Source: Pararobbsia silviterrae
Lineage (GTDB): Bacteria; Pseudomonadota; Gammaproteobacteria; Burkholderiales; Burkholderiaceae
Assembly (NCBI RefSeq): GCF_003628125.1
Contig: NZ_RBZU01000004.1
Coordinates: 186,001-250,000 of the forward strand
Direction of reading: 5' to 3'
Length of the DNA stretch: 64,000 nt
The translations under genes were made by a program, and so were the position numbers. The notes under the pieces are model-generated. The model was not told the origin of the DNA and searched no databases. It saw nothing but the letters and a program-made list of their open reading frames with translations. How positions within the stretch are numbered: the first letter of the stretch is position 1; every line of letters starts with the position of its first letter. Below are positions 34,546-44,220 of this stretch, in pieces.

Positions 34546-35169
34546 ATGACGGATCAGACGGGGCGGGCCGATCGCCAGCCCGATGCCTGCGTGGCGACGT
34601 TCGAAGTTCTGCTCGTGACGACGGGCCTCGCGGCCATTCCATGGACGCTGTTCCGATTCGGCAAAACATGGGCGGCCGTGTACGCGCTGATGTTCGCGTT
34701 GTCCCTCGTGTCGGTCGGCATCGCGACGCTGCGCGCGCCGTCGGCCGCGCGCGGTCTCTGCATCGTATTGATCGTGATCGGCGTGGCGGTCAACACGAAG
34801 CCCGTTTTCGCGGGACCGCTGGGCGCGATCGAAGGCACGGCCGTCGGCTTCGGCATCGTCATCGGTATCGAGCTCTGCGCGCGCGCGTTTTACCCGAGCG
34901 CGGAACGCGCTCACACGCATACGCTGTCGCTGAGCGCGATTGGTGCGTGGCTCGGCGTCGCGGCAGTCTGGCAAGCGGCCTTGCTCGCGGTGTTGCTGAA
35001 TCTTTGCTGGCGCGTGCCGATGCGCAACAAACCCGCGAGCACGATGCCGATCGCAAGCCTTGCGATCGTGCTTGCGGGCCTGGTGTCACTGAACGATCCG
35101 TTGATGCCTACCGGCCAGTGGTTGCAGACGGTTCACGGTGTCTCGCTCGCGGCGCACTCGCTGCGCTGA
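34546..35169 (+). CDS. Hypothetical membrane protein
   Basis: A 207-aa integral membrane protein with about six predicted segments (roughly residues 18-35, 42-61, 70-86, 91-110, 128-154 and 166-182) and a short polar N-terminus. A His-containing loop AERAHTHTLS follows segment 4. No family was recognised. It is alone in its orientation group, 208 nt after the MHS transporter gene. Small DUF membrane proteins or remnants of a transporter half are possible, without support for either. Confidence 0.6.
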   Translation: MTDQTGRADRQPDACVATFEVLLVTTGLAAIPWTLFRFGKTWAAVYALMFALSLVSVGIATLRAPSAARGLCIVLIVIGVAVNTKPVFAGPLGAIEGTAVGFGIVIGIELCARAFYPSAERAHTHTLSLSAIGAWLGVAAVWQAALLAVLLNLCWRVPMRNKPASTMPIASLAIVLAGLVSLNDPLMPTGQWLQTVHGVSLAAHSLR

Positions 35170-35339
35170 GTGTTTGTACTCTTGTTTTGGCAGGGGGCGT
35201 TGCATAGGCTTGAATCCGCTAGCGCGGTATTCATGCGCGCGAGCGTTAATGCACTTGAATCCGCGGCGATACGATCGCACTGCCGGAAACACAGGCGTCC
35301 CTAACGCGATCGATCCTCGTGGAGCGACGGGGACCTGTC

Positions 35340-35639
35340 ATGTTAAGCGCCATCGAAACACCGAATGTGCCCGCCGAGCTGGATCGGTTCTGTCAGTCGT
35401 TGTTCGACACGTGGTGCGAGCGACGATACATCTTGCCGCTGGCTTATCTGATGCAGGCCTGGCCGATCATGGTCCCCTGCCACGATGCCTATAGCCGGCT
35501 CCACTTGAGTCTGCATGCCTTGCTCGATTCGTACTGCGCCGAACTTCCGCCCGAAGATCAAGTGCTGATACGCAAGGCGATGACGTACGCGCAGCTCTGC
35601 TTTTCGTATCGATTGGTCACGGCGGACGTGATCCACTAA
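35340..35639 (+). CDS. Hypothetical protein
   Basis: A 99-aa helical-looking protein of unknown function with many aromatic and leucine residues (RFCQSLFDTWCERRYILPLAYLMQAWP) and four Cys that do not form a recognisable metal motif. ATG 35340 was taken; GTG 35319 would add seven residues. Two CTTGAATCCGC copies occur upstream (35209 and 35254). The size and helical nature would suit a small regulator or binding protein, but this is speculation. Confidence 0.5.
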   Translation: MLSAIETPNVPAELDRFCQSLFDTWCERRYILPLAYLMQAWPIMVPCHDAYSRLHLSLHALLDSYCAELPPEDQVLIRKAMTYAQLCFSYRLVTADVIH

Positions 35640-36065
35640 GCCGCACATTGCACTAAGCCGCGCATTGCGCTTTGCGCATTCGCGCGGGGCGTCGCGCCCT
35701 GCGATGTCGCCGTCGCGTCGTGCCGTCTCTTCGCGTTTTACGCGCCTGTCATATTCGATCGGCATGATCCGGATCAGACCGTGCGCCTGCACGTGGCAAT
35801 CGGTCTGCGCACGATCTCCCGATGTTCGATCACGACGCACCCGACACTTTTATGACACTGCGTGCAACGACGCTCGCATGCGAGGCGGTCGGCTTGAATG
35901 CCGCCGCTTGGCCATGCAGATGATTCGCCACCGTGCACGCACGGTCAACCGGCTTGCCGCATGGCTGTCGTCGCGCGCCGCGCGACACGGAGCGGTTTCG
36001 ATGCCCGCGCGCGCGCCGTTTCCCAGCTATGGGTCAAGCGCGCCGCGACACGTCGCGCTCGTGCG
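35640..36065. other. Intergenic stretch, nothing recognised
   Basis: 426 bp between the small hypothetical gene and the convergent response regulator. No gene, clear hairpin or repeat was found. An open frame at 35665-36111 is arginine-rich and runs into the response regulator antisense, so it was not called. Confidence 0.4.
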
Positions 36066-36698
36066 TCACGCCTTCCGGTCCGCGAGCGCGAGACCGTCGC
36101 GAATCGCATAGGCCGTCACTTCCGCGACATTGCGCAGCGAGAGTTTCGACATCAAGTTCTGCCGATGCTTGCGGACCGTCAGTACGCTCAGGCTTAATTT
36201 GTCGGCAATCTGCTGACTCGTATAGCCGTTCGCGACGAGCGCGAGAATTTCCTTTTCGCGTGTCGTGACCGACGCGACGCCCGCGCGATCCTCACTCTCG
36301 GGCAACTGCGAGAGCGCCTTGCTCACGTAGCGCGCGCCGGACAGCACGAGCGAAATCGCATCGAGCAATTCGCCGCCGTCTTCATGCTTGAGCATATAGC
36401 CGTCCGCACCCGCGGACATGGCCGTGCGGACCGTCGCGAGTTGCGCGTTGCCCGTGAGGATCAGAATCTTGACGTCGGGACGTTCGGCTTTGATCTGCTC
36501 GGCGAGCTGGATGCCGTGGCAACCGGGCAGGTCGAGATCGAGCAGCAGCAAGTCGGCTTCGGTTTGGCGCACGATCTCCGCGACCGCGCGGCCGTCCCCG
36601 GTTTCGCCGACGATGGTCCAGTCGGCACGGGTCGTCAGCAGCAGGCGGAGGCCGTCGCGAATCATCGCGTGGTCTTCCGCGAGGACGATGCGTTTCAT
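36066..36698 (-). CDS. NarL/LuxR-type response regulator
   Basis: A 210-aa two-domain regulator: receiver (about 1-120) with phosphoacceptor Asp54 in LLLDLDLPG, acidic pair ED near the N-terminus and Lys in MLKHEDG; C-terminal LuxR HTH (about 145-205, TTREKEILALVANGYTSQQIADKLSLSVLTVRKHRQNLMSKL). It is divergent from the hybrid histidine kinase gene with 152 nt between starts, so the kinase is its probable partner. Regulated genes are not known. Confidence 0.92.
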   Translation of the reverse strand: MKRIVLAEDHAMIRDGLRLLLTTRADWTIVGETGDGRAVAEIVRQTEADLLLLDLDLPGCHGIQLAEQIKAERPDVKILILTGNAQLATVRTAMSAGADGYMLKHEDGGELLDAISLVLSGARYVSKALSQLPESEDRAGVASVTTREKEILALVANGYTSQQIADKLSLSVLTVRKHRQNLMSKLSLRNVAEVTAYAIRDGLALADRKA

Positions 36699-36850
36699 AG
36701 GGCGTTCAGGTTGTCGTGAATCGCCCGGGGACGCGTCCGACCTTGCGGGCAATAGGGCGCGAATCGCGGCGCTTCAAATCTCGTTCAGAATACGGCGCAG
36801 ATCATTCCACGAAAACCCGCGCTTTCGCAAGGTCGCTCCGTCTCGTCAAG

Positions 36851-38617
36851 ATGGTAAAAAATACCGCCAACCATTTCCGCGCCCATGTCCGTCTTGAACT
36901 GATCAACGCGCTGTATCGCCAGTCTCCGCCGATTTTGATGGGCAATATCGCGGTCGTCAGCGTGACCGTGCTCGTGCTCTGGCCCGAAGTCGCGCGGCGC
37001 ACGCTGCTCGGATGGGCCGTCCTGATCTATTTGCTGACGCTGGTTCGTATCGCGGTCGTCTGGCGCGATCGGCGCGCGGGCGAGCATCCCGTCGAGACCG
37101 CGACGGACCGCGCGCGGCTTTACATCGTGCTTTCGGGCCTGTCCGGGTGTCTGTGGGGCGCGATGGGGGTGCTGTTCTTTTCGCCGGACAATACGGTCGT
37201 CACGGTGCTGCTCTGCATCGTGCTCGCGGGCATGACCGGCGGCTCGGTGGCGTCGTTGTCCACATATTGGCCGACCTATATCGCGTATGCGTTACCGACG
37301 GTGTTGCCTTTTGCGATCCGTTCGTTCGTCTATGGCAGCACCTTGTTTTCCTCGCTCGGTTTTTTGTCCTTGTTCCTTTTAGGGGTGAATCTGGCCTTTA
37401 GCCGAAATCTGCAGCGAACCGTTAGCACGTCGGTTTCACTTCGCTTTCAGAATATCGAGCTGATCCAGCAATTGACCGAGGAAAAAGAGCGCGCGGAGCT
37501 CGCGAACCGGAGCAAATCGCAGTTTCTCGCGGCCGCGAGCCACGATTTGCGTCAGCCGACGCATGCGCTCGGGCTCTATATCGCGACCTTGCGCGCGATC
37601 GCGCAAGCGCCGTCGATCGAGCGGGCCGCCGTCAACGGCATCGCCGAGCGCTTGCAGACCGCGCTCAAGGGCATGTCGCAATTGCTCAACGTCCTGCTCG
37701 ATATTTCGCGGCTCGACGCGGGCGTGATCGACGTCGCGCCGGCGCGTTTTGCGCTCCAGCATGAATTCGACGCGCTCGACAATCAGTTCATCGAGGCGGC
37801 CTCGTCGAAAGGGTTGAGCCTCGAGTTCCAGGCCACGCCCGTGTGGCTCGAGACGGATGCCGTGCTGCTGCATAACATTCTGTCGAATCTGGTCTCGAAC
37901 GCGATTCGCTATACGATGCGCGGCCGCGTGCGGATCGCGTGCCGGCGCCGGGGCGCCGACGTCGATATTCAAGTGTTCGATACGGGTGTGGGGATCGCCG
38001 CCGATCAGCGCGCGAATATCTTTCGCGAGTTCTACCAGGTCGACAATGCGGCGCGCGATCGCGAGCAAGGGCTGGGTCTGGGCCTTGCGATCGTCCAACG
38101 CACGGCCGATTTGATCGGCGCGCGCGTGCGCGTGCGTTCGCGTCCCGGGCGAGGCTCGCTGTTCTCGGTGCGTTTGCCGGCCTTGCCCGATGTACCCGTC
38201 GATCTGAGTTTGCTCGATGTCGCGGCCGCGACGCAGGCGATGAGGCGCGACAGCAAGACGATTCTCGTCGTCGACGACGATCGCGATGTATTGAGCAGCA
38301 TGCAGACCTTGCTTGAGACCTGGGGCCATACGGTCTTCGCGGCGTCGACGATCGAGCGCGCGATTGTCATCGCCACGTCATACAAGCATGCGATCGACAT
38401 GGTGCTGACGGACTTCAGGCTCGCCGAACACGTGACGGGCCTCGACGTGATCCGAGCGCTGCACGAGACGCTCGGCCGCGATATCCCTGCCGTCATCATC
38501 ACGGGCGATACATCGGCCGACGGGATTCACGCGACCTCGTCGAGCGGTTTCCGCGTCATGCACAAGCCGCTCGACCCCGATGAAATGCGTGCTGTGATCG
38601 ACGCGCAAACCGTCTGA
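36851..38617 (+). CDS. Membrane hybrid histidine kinase with C-terminal receiver
   Basis: A 588-aa sensor. The N-terminal about 185 residues form a multi-TM input domain, followed by a coiled linker, the DHp helix with His231 (AAASHDLRQPTHAL), a CA domain (HNILSNLVSNAIRYT; DTGVGIAADQ; GLGLGLAI) and a receiver with Asp521 (VLTDFRLAEH). The HDLRQP H-box with C-terminal receiver is common to kinases paired with NarL-type regulators, as here. The membrane domain, with GLSGCLWGA and SLRFQNIELIQQLTE, closely parallels that of the GGDEF protein at 40562. ATG 36851 is the best start; the frame is open 45 codons upstream. Confidence 0.9.
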   Translation: MVKNTANHFRAHVRLELINALYRQSPPILMGNIAVVSVTVLVLWPEVARRTLLGWAVLIYLLTLVRIAVVWRDRRAGEHPVETATDRARLYIVLSGLSGCLWGAMGVLFFSPDNTVVTVLLCIVLAGMTGGSVASLSTYWPTYIAYALPTVLPFAIRSFVYGSTLFSSLGFLSLFLLGVNLAFSRNLQRTVSTSVSLRFQNIELIQQLTEEKERAELANRSKSQFLAAASHDLRQPTHALGLYIATLRAIAQAPSIERAAVNGIAERLQTALKGMSQLLNVLLDISRLDAGVIDVAPARFALQHEFDALDNQFIEAASSKGLSLEFQATPVWLETDAVLLHNILSNLVSNAIRYTMRGRVRIACRRRGADVDIQVFDTGVGIAADQRANIFREFYQVDNAARDREQGLGLGLAIVQRTADLIGARVRVRSRPGRGSLFSVRLPALPDVPVDLSLLDVAAATQAMRRDSKTILVVDDDRDVLSSMQTLLETWGHTVFAASTIERAIVIATSYKHAIDMVLTDFRLAEHVTGLDVIRALHETLGRDIPAVIITGDTSADGIHATSSSGFRVMHKPLDPDEMRAVIDAQTV

Positions 38618-38850
38618 ATCGCGGGGCCTGACGACGCGATGCACCGATGCACTGATGTGTCGTTCGCACGATATCGCGCTAGGCATTGAATCAAATTCGG
38701 CCGGACGCGCGCCGTGGCGCGGCGCGTCGGCACGCGCGATATCTCAAGATTTCAAATGGCTTGCCGTTAGTGAGTAAGGAAGTGATTTGTTCTGGGCCTG
38801 CGATCCCCACGTCGCGGCCCGCGTGACGTCGATCAACCTTATTCCGGATC

Positions 38851-40422
38851 ATGCTAAAGAATCTAACGATTCGCAGTCGCCTCGCGCTCGTCATGGGCTT
38901 TCTGAGTGTGTTGCTGATGTGCGGCGGTGCGATGGGCATCGGCGGCGTATCGATCGGCAACAACGACCTCAAGCAACTCTATTCGGATCAATTGGCCTCA
39001 TCGGTGTCGCTGGGCCAGGCGAGCGTCGCGCTCGCGCGCGCACGCCTTTGGCTGTTCCGCATCGCCGTGGACCCTTCGGCGCCCGATGTCCCGCAGTACG
39101 CGCAAAATGCGCGCAAACAACTCGATCTGTCGAAGACGGCATGGAGCACGTATCGGAGCCTGCCGGCGGCGGATGCGGATGAGGCGAGCCGTGCGGATAC
39201 GCTCGACAGGCAGCTCGGCGATCTCGTCACGGGCAGTTTCGATCCGATTTTCAAGGCCGTGGCGGCCGGCGACCCGGCCACGATCAAAGCCGCGGTGCTC
39301 GGCGCGTCGTCCACGCAATACGGCGAGGTGACCGCCGGCATCGATGCGCTCGGACAAAAGCAGGCCAGCATCGCACAGGCGCGCTATGCCGCCGCGCAGA
39401 CGCGGTTCAGCTGGTTCGTCGGCATCGCGATCGCGGGCGTCGCGTTCGCGGTGATCGCCGCGGCGCTCGCCTGGCGCGCGCTGCAGCGCGCGATCGGCCG
39501 GCCGCTCGACGACGTCCTGCGTCATTTCCATGCGATCGCGAACGGCGATCTGACCGCATCGGTCGAGGTGCATTCGCGCGACGAGATGGGGCAATTGATG
39601 GCGGGCTTGCAGACCATGCAGCGCAAGCTGACCGATACGCTCGGGATCGTGCGCGAAAGCGCGAGCGCGATCGATACCGCCGCGCATGAGATCGCGGCCG
39701 GCAATATGGATCTGTCGTCGCGCACGGAAGAACAGGCCGCATCGCTCGAACAGACGGCCGCGAGCATGGAAGAGCTGACCGCGACGGTCAAGCACAACAC
39801 CGACAACGCGCGTCAAGGCAACACGCTCGCGGTCAACGCGTCGGCGATCGCCGAGCGCGGCGGCGGCATGGTTCGCCAGGTCATCGAGACGATGCACAAG
39901 ATTTCGGCCTCGTCGGAACGCGTCGAGCAGATCATCGGCGTCATCGACGGCATCGCGTTCCAGACGAATATCCTCGCGTTGAACGCCGCGGTCGAAGCCG
40001 CGCGCGCGGGTGAACAGGGCCGCGGATTCGCCGTCGTCGCATCGGAAGTGCGTAGCCTCGCGCAGCGCAGCGCGAGCGCCGCCAAGGAAATCAAGGAGCT
40101 TATCGGCGAATCCGTCGCGCAGGTCGCCGATGGCTCGAAGCTCGTCGACGACACAGGCAACACGATCGACGAGGTCGTCCATGCCGCAAAGCGCGTGGCC
40201 GATCTGATGAGCGAGATCGCGGCGGCGTCCGAAGAGCAGCATACGGGCATCGAGCAGGTCAACAAGGCGGTCGCGCAAATGGACGAGGTGACGCAGCAAA
40301 ACGCCGCGCTCGTCGAGCAGGCCTCGGCGGCCGCGCAGTCGATGGCGACGCAGTCGAATGAGATGCGCGAGGCCGTCGCCGTGTTCAAGTTCGAACCTGC
40401 CGGCGTGGGGGCGCGGCGCTGA
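38851..40422 (+). CDS. Methyl-accepting chemotaxis protein (Tar-like)
   Basis: A 523-aa transmembrane chemoreceptor: TM1 about residues 9-31, periplasmic four-helix sensor (about 32-187), TM2 about 188-210, HAMP, then the cytoplasmic signalling coiled coil with methylation-type [21 protein letters not shown] and the highly conserved tip [20 protein letters not shown]. No NWETF-like CheR tether is visible at the C-terminus (ends [10 protein letters not shown]). The ligand is unknown. It stands between the hybrid kinase and the cyclase genes. Confidence 0.93.
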   Translation: MLKNLTIRSRLALVMGFLSVLLMCGGAMGIGGVSIGNNDLKQLYSDQLASSVSLGQASVALARARLWLFRIAVDPSAPDVPQYAQNARKQLDLSKTAWSTYRSLPAADADEASRADTLDRQLGDLVTGSFDPIFKAVAAGDPATIKAAVLGASSTQYGEVTAGIDALGQKQASIAQARYAAAQTRFSWFVGIAIAGVAFAVIAAALAWRALQRAIGRPLDDVLRHFHAIANGDLTASVEVHSRDEMGQLMAGLQTMQRKLTDTLGIVRESASAIDTAAHEIAAGNMDLSSRTEEQAASLEQTAASMEELTATVKHNTDNARQGNTLAVNASAIAERGGGMVRQVIETMHKISASSERVEQIIGVIDGIAFQTNILALNAAVEAARAGEQGRGFAVVASEVRSLAQRSASAAKEIKELIGESVAQVADGSKLVDDTGNTIDEVVHAAKRVADLMSEIAAASEEQHTGIEQVNKAVAQMDEVTQQNAALVEQASAAAQSMATQSNEMREAVAVFKFEPAGVGARR

Positions 40423-40561
40423 CGCTGCGCACGCCCGCGCGTCCCGATGCCGGCGTATGAGTATGAATGCTCTGTGAGGGGCGAGCGCGAATCGCTAAAT
40501 TGGTGCATTGCGCCGGCGGCCATCGCGGGGGCATTCACTCATTGCGCGAAGGAGGGGCCAT

Positions 40562-41758
40562 TTGCGTCGGAACGACCGAGAAGCGTTCGATAGTGCCCGC
40601 TCGAAGCACGAACGCATTGAGCGCGAGATGTTCCAGCATCTGCTCGACAACGCGACGATTCCGCTTGTCGGCAGCGGCATCGGCAGCGTTCTGGTGGCCG
40701 GTGCGATGTTCCTGCATACGCGAAGCCCGGTCGCGCTCGTCTGGCTGCTCTGCGTCTATCTGACCATCGGCGTACGGATCGCGCTGATCCGGCGATGCCG
40801 CCGCCGTGTGGCGGCGTTCGGCTATCTGCGTTCGTACGCGTTTCGATTCGCGTTGACGGTCGGCTTGTCCGGTTGCGCGTGGGGTGCGTGCGCGTATTTG
40901 CTCGCGCATGCGAGCGACGGGCCGACGGCTGTGCTCATCGTGACGGCGATCCAGGGGATGGTCATGGGCGCGGCGTTGACGCTCGGCGCGTATATGCCCG
41001 CGTTTTTCGCGTTTTCCGTGCCCGCCATGGTCCCGATGATCGGCGTGCTCGCGTTCAGCGGTCAGAGCGCGCAGATCGTGATCGCGATCTATAGCGCGGC
41101 GTTTCTCGTGTTGTTGAGCTTGATTGCCGCGCGGTTCAATCGGTCCTTGCGTCAGACATGGCAGTTGCGCTTCGAGAACGAGGACCTCGTGCGGTCGCTG
41201 ACCGAAGCGTCCGACAAGCTCGCCTTGCTCGCGCATACCGACGGTCTGACGGGACTCGCGAATCGCACACGCTTCGACGATGTGCTCGACACGCAATGCC
41301 GCGCGCATGCGACGTCCGATGCGCCGATATCGCTGATCCTGCTCGACGTCGACCATTTCAAGCAGTTCAACGATACGCACGGTCACCTTGCCGGCGATGC
41401 GTGCCTCAAGCAAGTCGCGCGCATTTTCAAGGCCGCATGCCGCGACGGCGGTCTGGCGGCGCGCTACGGCGGCGAGGAGTTCGCGATTCTGTTGCCCGAA
41501 ACGGATCTCGCGGCGGCCTGCGCGATTGCCGAAGCGATTCGCGAACGCGTCGCGGCGTGGCCGATCGCGCACGATATGTCGACGATATCGGGTGTCGTGA
41601 CGGTGAGCCTCGGTGTCGCGACGCTCGATCGAAGCGCGTTCGCGACGCCCGCGGACCTTGTCGCGCTGGCCGATGCGCAGCTTTATCTGGCCAAGGCACA
41701 AGGGCGCAATCGCGTCTCGCATCATGTCGGCGACGTGCGCTCGATACGGGCGCGTTAG
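40562..41758 (+). CDS. Membrane diguanylate cyclase (GGDEF)
   Basis: A 398-aa protein with a multi-TM N-terminal domain (about 25-190), a short coiled linker and a GGDEF domain carrying the active motif RYGGEEF (303-307) and metal/GTP residues LLDVDHFKQFNDTHGHLAGD. It should make cyclic di-GMP. No RxxD product-inhibition site is seen at the usual place. TTG 40562 was selected because AAGGAGGGG (40549-40557) is ideally placed; ATG 40628 has no ribosome-binding site. The membrane domain is homologous-looking to that of the kinase at 36851 (GLSGCAWGA; LRFENEDLVRSLTE), implying the same signal. Confidence 0.9.
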   Translation: MRRNDREAFDSARSKHERIEREMFQHLLDNATIPLVGSGIGSVLVAGAMFLHTRSPVALVWLLCVYLTIGVRIALIRRCRRRVAAFGYLRSYAFRFALTVGLSGCAWGACAYLLAHASDGPTAVLIVTAIQGMVMGAALTLGAYMPAFFAFSVPAMVPMIGVLAFSGQSAQIVIAIYSAAFLVLLSLIAARFNRSLRQTWQLRFENEDLVRSLTEASDKLALLAHTDGLTGLANRTRFDDVLDTQCRAHATSDAPISLILLDVDHFKQFNDTHGHLAGDACLKQVARIFKAACRDGGLAARYGGEEFAILLPETDLAAACAIAEAIRERVAAWPIAHDMSTISGVVTVSLGVATLDRSAFATPADLVALADAQLYLAKAQGRNRVSHHVGDVRSIRAR

Positions 41759-41883
41759 CGCGTGCTTCTTAGCGTATGTGTTTAGTGCGTGTTTCAGCGT
41801 GCACTTTTCATAGCGTGCGGCATGCCGCGCGTGCGTCTTAAGAGACGGCGATTGGCACACGCCGCACCGAGCGCACTCATTTC

Positions 41884-42831
41884 TTATTCGATTTTTTCCA
41901 GTCCGACCCACGGAGACGCATAGGCGGCTGCGCGCAGGCAGTCGAGCGCGAGTGCGACACCGTGGCGGCTCACGCTGTCCGGCCTCCAATACATCGCGAC
42001 CGCGCCCGCGCTGCCGAGCGGCATCGGCATCGCGAGCACGCGCAATACATTGAGCTGCTCGAACCGCACGGCCGCGCGATGCGATGCGACGCCGATTAAA
42101 TTCGCTTGATTGAGCAGCGTCACGTTCAGCATCGATGAATTCGATTCGACGCAATGGCGCGGCATGACGTGGCCGACTGCCGCAAGGGCCGATTCGAGCG
42201 CGCCGCGGATCGGCGTGCCAGGCGGCCAGACGATCCATGCGTAGTCGAACAGATCGTTCCAATCGACGGCGGTTTTCCCGGCGAGCGGATGCTGCAGTCC
42301 GACGACGAAATTGACGGGGTCGCGATAAAGCGTCTCGGTCTGCAAGGCCGGATCGGGCAGTGCGTTCGCGGCGCGGCCAACGACGATGTCGATCTCGCCG
42401 TTCACGAGCTGCGGCATCATCGCGTTCATCGTGCTTTCGACGAGCCGCACCTGCGCGCGCGGCATACGCTCGATGAGTTTGGCGACCGCCAGCGGCACCG
42501 TGTCCGCCGCGGACACCCCCGATGTGCCGATCGACACGAGTCCGCTGCCGCCGTCCCGCATCGCGAGCATGTCGTCGCGCGCGCTGTCGAGATGCCCCTC
42601 GATACGCCGCGCGTGTTCGATCAAGGCTTCGCCGAACGGCGTCGGCCGCAAACCGCGCGCATGACGCTCGAACAACGGCAGGCCGATGTCTTCCTCGAGA
42701 TCCTTGAGCCACTTCGACAGCGCGGGCTGCGTCGTGTTGAGCGCGTCGGCCGACTGGCTCAGATTCCCCGTCTGCGCCACCGAAAGCAGCATCTGCAGAT
42801 GCCGGAGCCTCAAGCGGTGTGTCCAGTCCAT
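41884..42831 (-). CDS. LysR-family regulator of the gentisate operon
   Basis: A 315-aa LTTR with HTH NLSQSADALNTTQPALSKWLKDLE near the N-terminus and the effector domain from about residue 90 (GLVSIGTSG). It belongs by appearance to the GbpR/aromatic-catabolism type. It is divergent from the 3-hydroxybenzoate/gentisate genes (168 nt between starts), the same arrangement as MhbR in Klebsiella, so it is the likely activator responding to 3-hydroxybenzoate or gentisate. ATG 42831 has GAGGCG upstream; ATG 42861 is an alternative. Confidence 0.9.
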   Translation of the reverse strand: MDWTHRLRLRHLQMLLSVAQTGNLSQSADALNTTQPALSKWLKDLEEDIGLPLFERHARGLRPTPFGEALIEHARRIEGHLDSARDDMLAMRDGGSGLVSIGTSGVSAADTVPLAVAKLIERMPRAQVRLVESTMNAMMPQLVNGEIDIVVGRAANALPDPALQTETLYRDPVNFVVGLQHPLAGKTAVDWNDLFDYAWIVWPPGTPIRGALESALAAVGHVMPRHCVESNSSMLNVTLLNQANLIGVASHRAAVRFEQLNVLRVLAMPMPLGSAGAVAMYWRPDSVSRHGVALALDCLRAAAYASPWVGLEKIE

Positions 42832-42855
42832 GGCGATCGCGCCTCGTTGAGGTAT

Positions 42856-42873
42856 ATCCAAAACAATATGGAT
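42856..42873. promoter_or_regulatory. Candidate LysR binding site, gentisate promoter
   Basis: Inverted repeat ATCCA / TGGAT with an 8-bp A/T-rich centre, between the divergent LysR and gentisate dioxygenase starts. A TATAAAT -10-like box follows at 42914-42920, with only a poor -35, as expected for an activator-dependent promoter. Confidence 0.4.
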
Positions 42874-42998
42874 GAGATGAATTTGTGATTTTACGCGGTA
42901 TGTCTCTCGGATCTATAAATGCACCTATCAGAGCACTCACCGAATCCGCCTGCATCAGGCGCCGATCGGCGCCCGCCGGGTCATAACAGGAGACATCG

Positions 42999-44045
42999 AT
43001 GTCCGCTAACGCTCGAAGCGAATCGCGCGAAGCCTATTACGCGCAGATCGCCGATGAAAACATGGCCCCGCTCTGGGAGTCGCTGCATAGCCTCGTGCCC
43101 AAGAGCCCGCAACCGCAGGCGGTGCCCGCGCTCTGGAAATACGCGAAGCTGCGCGCGCTCATCATGGAATCGGGCCGTGTGATCAGCGCCGAGGAAGCGG
43201 TTCGGCGCGTGCTCGTGCTCGAAAATCCGGGGCTGCCGGGCAAGTCGAGCCTGACACCGAATCTGTACGGCGGCCTTCAATTGATTTTGCCCGGTGAAAT
43301 CGCGCCGAGCCATCGCCATACACAATCGGCGCTGCGTTTCGTCGTCGAAGGCAAGGGCGCGTGGACCGCTGTCGACGGCGAACGCACGACGATGCATCCG
43401 GGCGATTTCATCATTACGCCGTCATGGACCTGGCATGACCACGGCAACCCCGCGGTCGAGGACGGCGGCGAACCCGTCGTCTGGCTCGACGGCCTCGACA
43501 TTCCGCTGTTGCGCCAGCTCGACGCGGGTTTTGCGGAAAACTATCCCGAGGCCACGCAGCCCGTGACGCGCGTCGAGGGCGACAGCTTTGCGCGCTTCGG
43601 CCACAACATGGTGCCCGTGCGTCATACGAGTACGAATCCGACGTCGCCGATTTTCAGTTACCCGTACGACCGCAGCCGGGAAGCGCTCGACATCCTGCAT
43701 CGCAATGGCGAGCTCGACGAATGGGATGGCGTGAAGCTTCGCTACGTGAATCCGGCCACGGGTGGCTGGCCGATGCCGACGATGGCGACCTTCATGCAGT
43801 TTCTGCCCAAGGGATTCAAGGGGCGCGCGTATCGCAGCACGGACTCGACGGTCTATAGCGTCGTCGAAGGCAGCGGCACCGTGCGCATCGGCGATCGCGC
43901 ATTCGAGTTCGATCCGCGCGACGTCTTCGTCGTGCCGTCGTGGCAAGCCGTGCAACTCGAGGCCGATAGCGATGCCGTGTTGTTCAGCTATTCGGACCGT
44001 CCGGTGCTCGCCGCGCTGAATTTGCTCCGCGAAGCGCGCCACTAA
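42999..44045 (+). CDS. nagI: Gentisate 1,2-dioxygenase
   Basis: A 348-aa bicupin Fe(II) enzyme that opens gentisate between C1 and C2 to maleylpyruvate. The N-terminal cupin has the iron-ligand stretch [16 protein letters not shown] and the second-motif [11 protein letters not shown]; a degenerate second cupin is at about 265-345. Start has an AGGAGACATCG ribosome-binding site. It opens the operon whose later genes carry maleylpyruvate to fumarate plus pyruvate; a GSH-dependent isomerase is encoded two genes downstream. Confidence 0.95.
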   Translation: MSANARSESREAYYAQIADENMAPLWESLHSLVPKSPQPQAVPALWKYAKLRALIMESGRVISAEEAVRRVLVLENPGLPGKSSLTPNLYGGLQLILPGEIAPSHRHTQSALRFVVEGKGAWTAVDGERTTMHPGDFIITPSWTWHDHGNPAVEDGGEPVVWLDGLDIPLLRQLDAGFAENYPEATQPVTRVEGDSFARFGHNMVPVRHTSTNPTSPIFSYPYDRSREALDILHRNGELDEWDGVKLRYVNPATGGWPMPTMATFMQFLPKGFKGRAYRSTDSTVYSVVEGSGTVRIGDRAFEFDPRDVFVVPSWQAVQLEADSDAVLFSYSDRPVLAALNLLREARH

Positions 44046-44220
44046 GTGCGCCACTCAGCGCGTCATTGCATGCATCGCCAAGTCCGTCGCTAAGCGCAGC
44101 ACTCGGCGTGCGGTCCTCGGCACCGCGCCGTAACGCGTCCGGCGCGGCGGCAAGACACGCCGATCCGGCACGCATGCGTCGTACACGCTCCATTTAACCC
44201 GATCACACAGAGTCCCCATC

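Noticed and set aside
35665-36111. 148-aa plus-strand frame
   Set aside because: Arg-rich and antisense to the response regulator at its end; no signal for translation.
40535-42955. An 806-codon minus-strand frame opposite the GGDEF gene
   Set aside because: Arg/His-rich, no family similarity, antisense to a clear cyclase and out of frame with the LysR gene at its other end.
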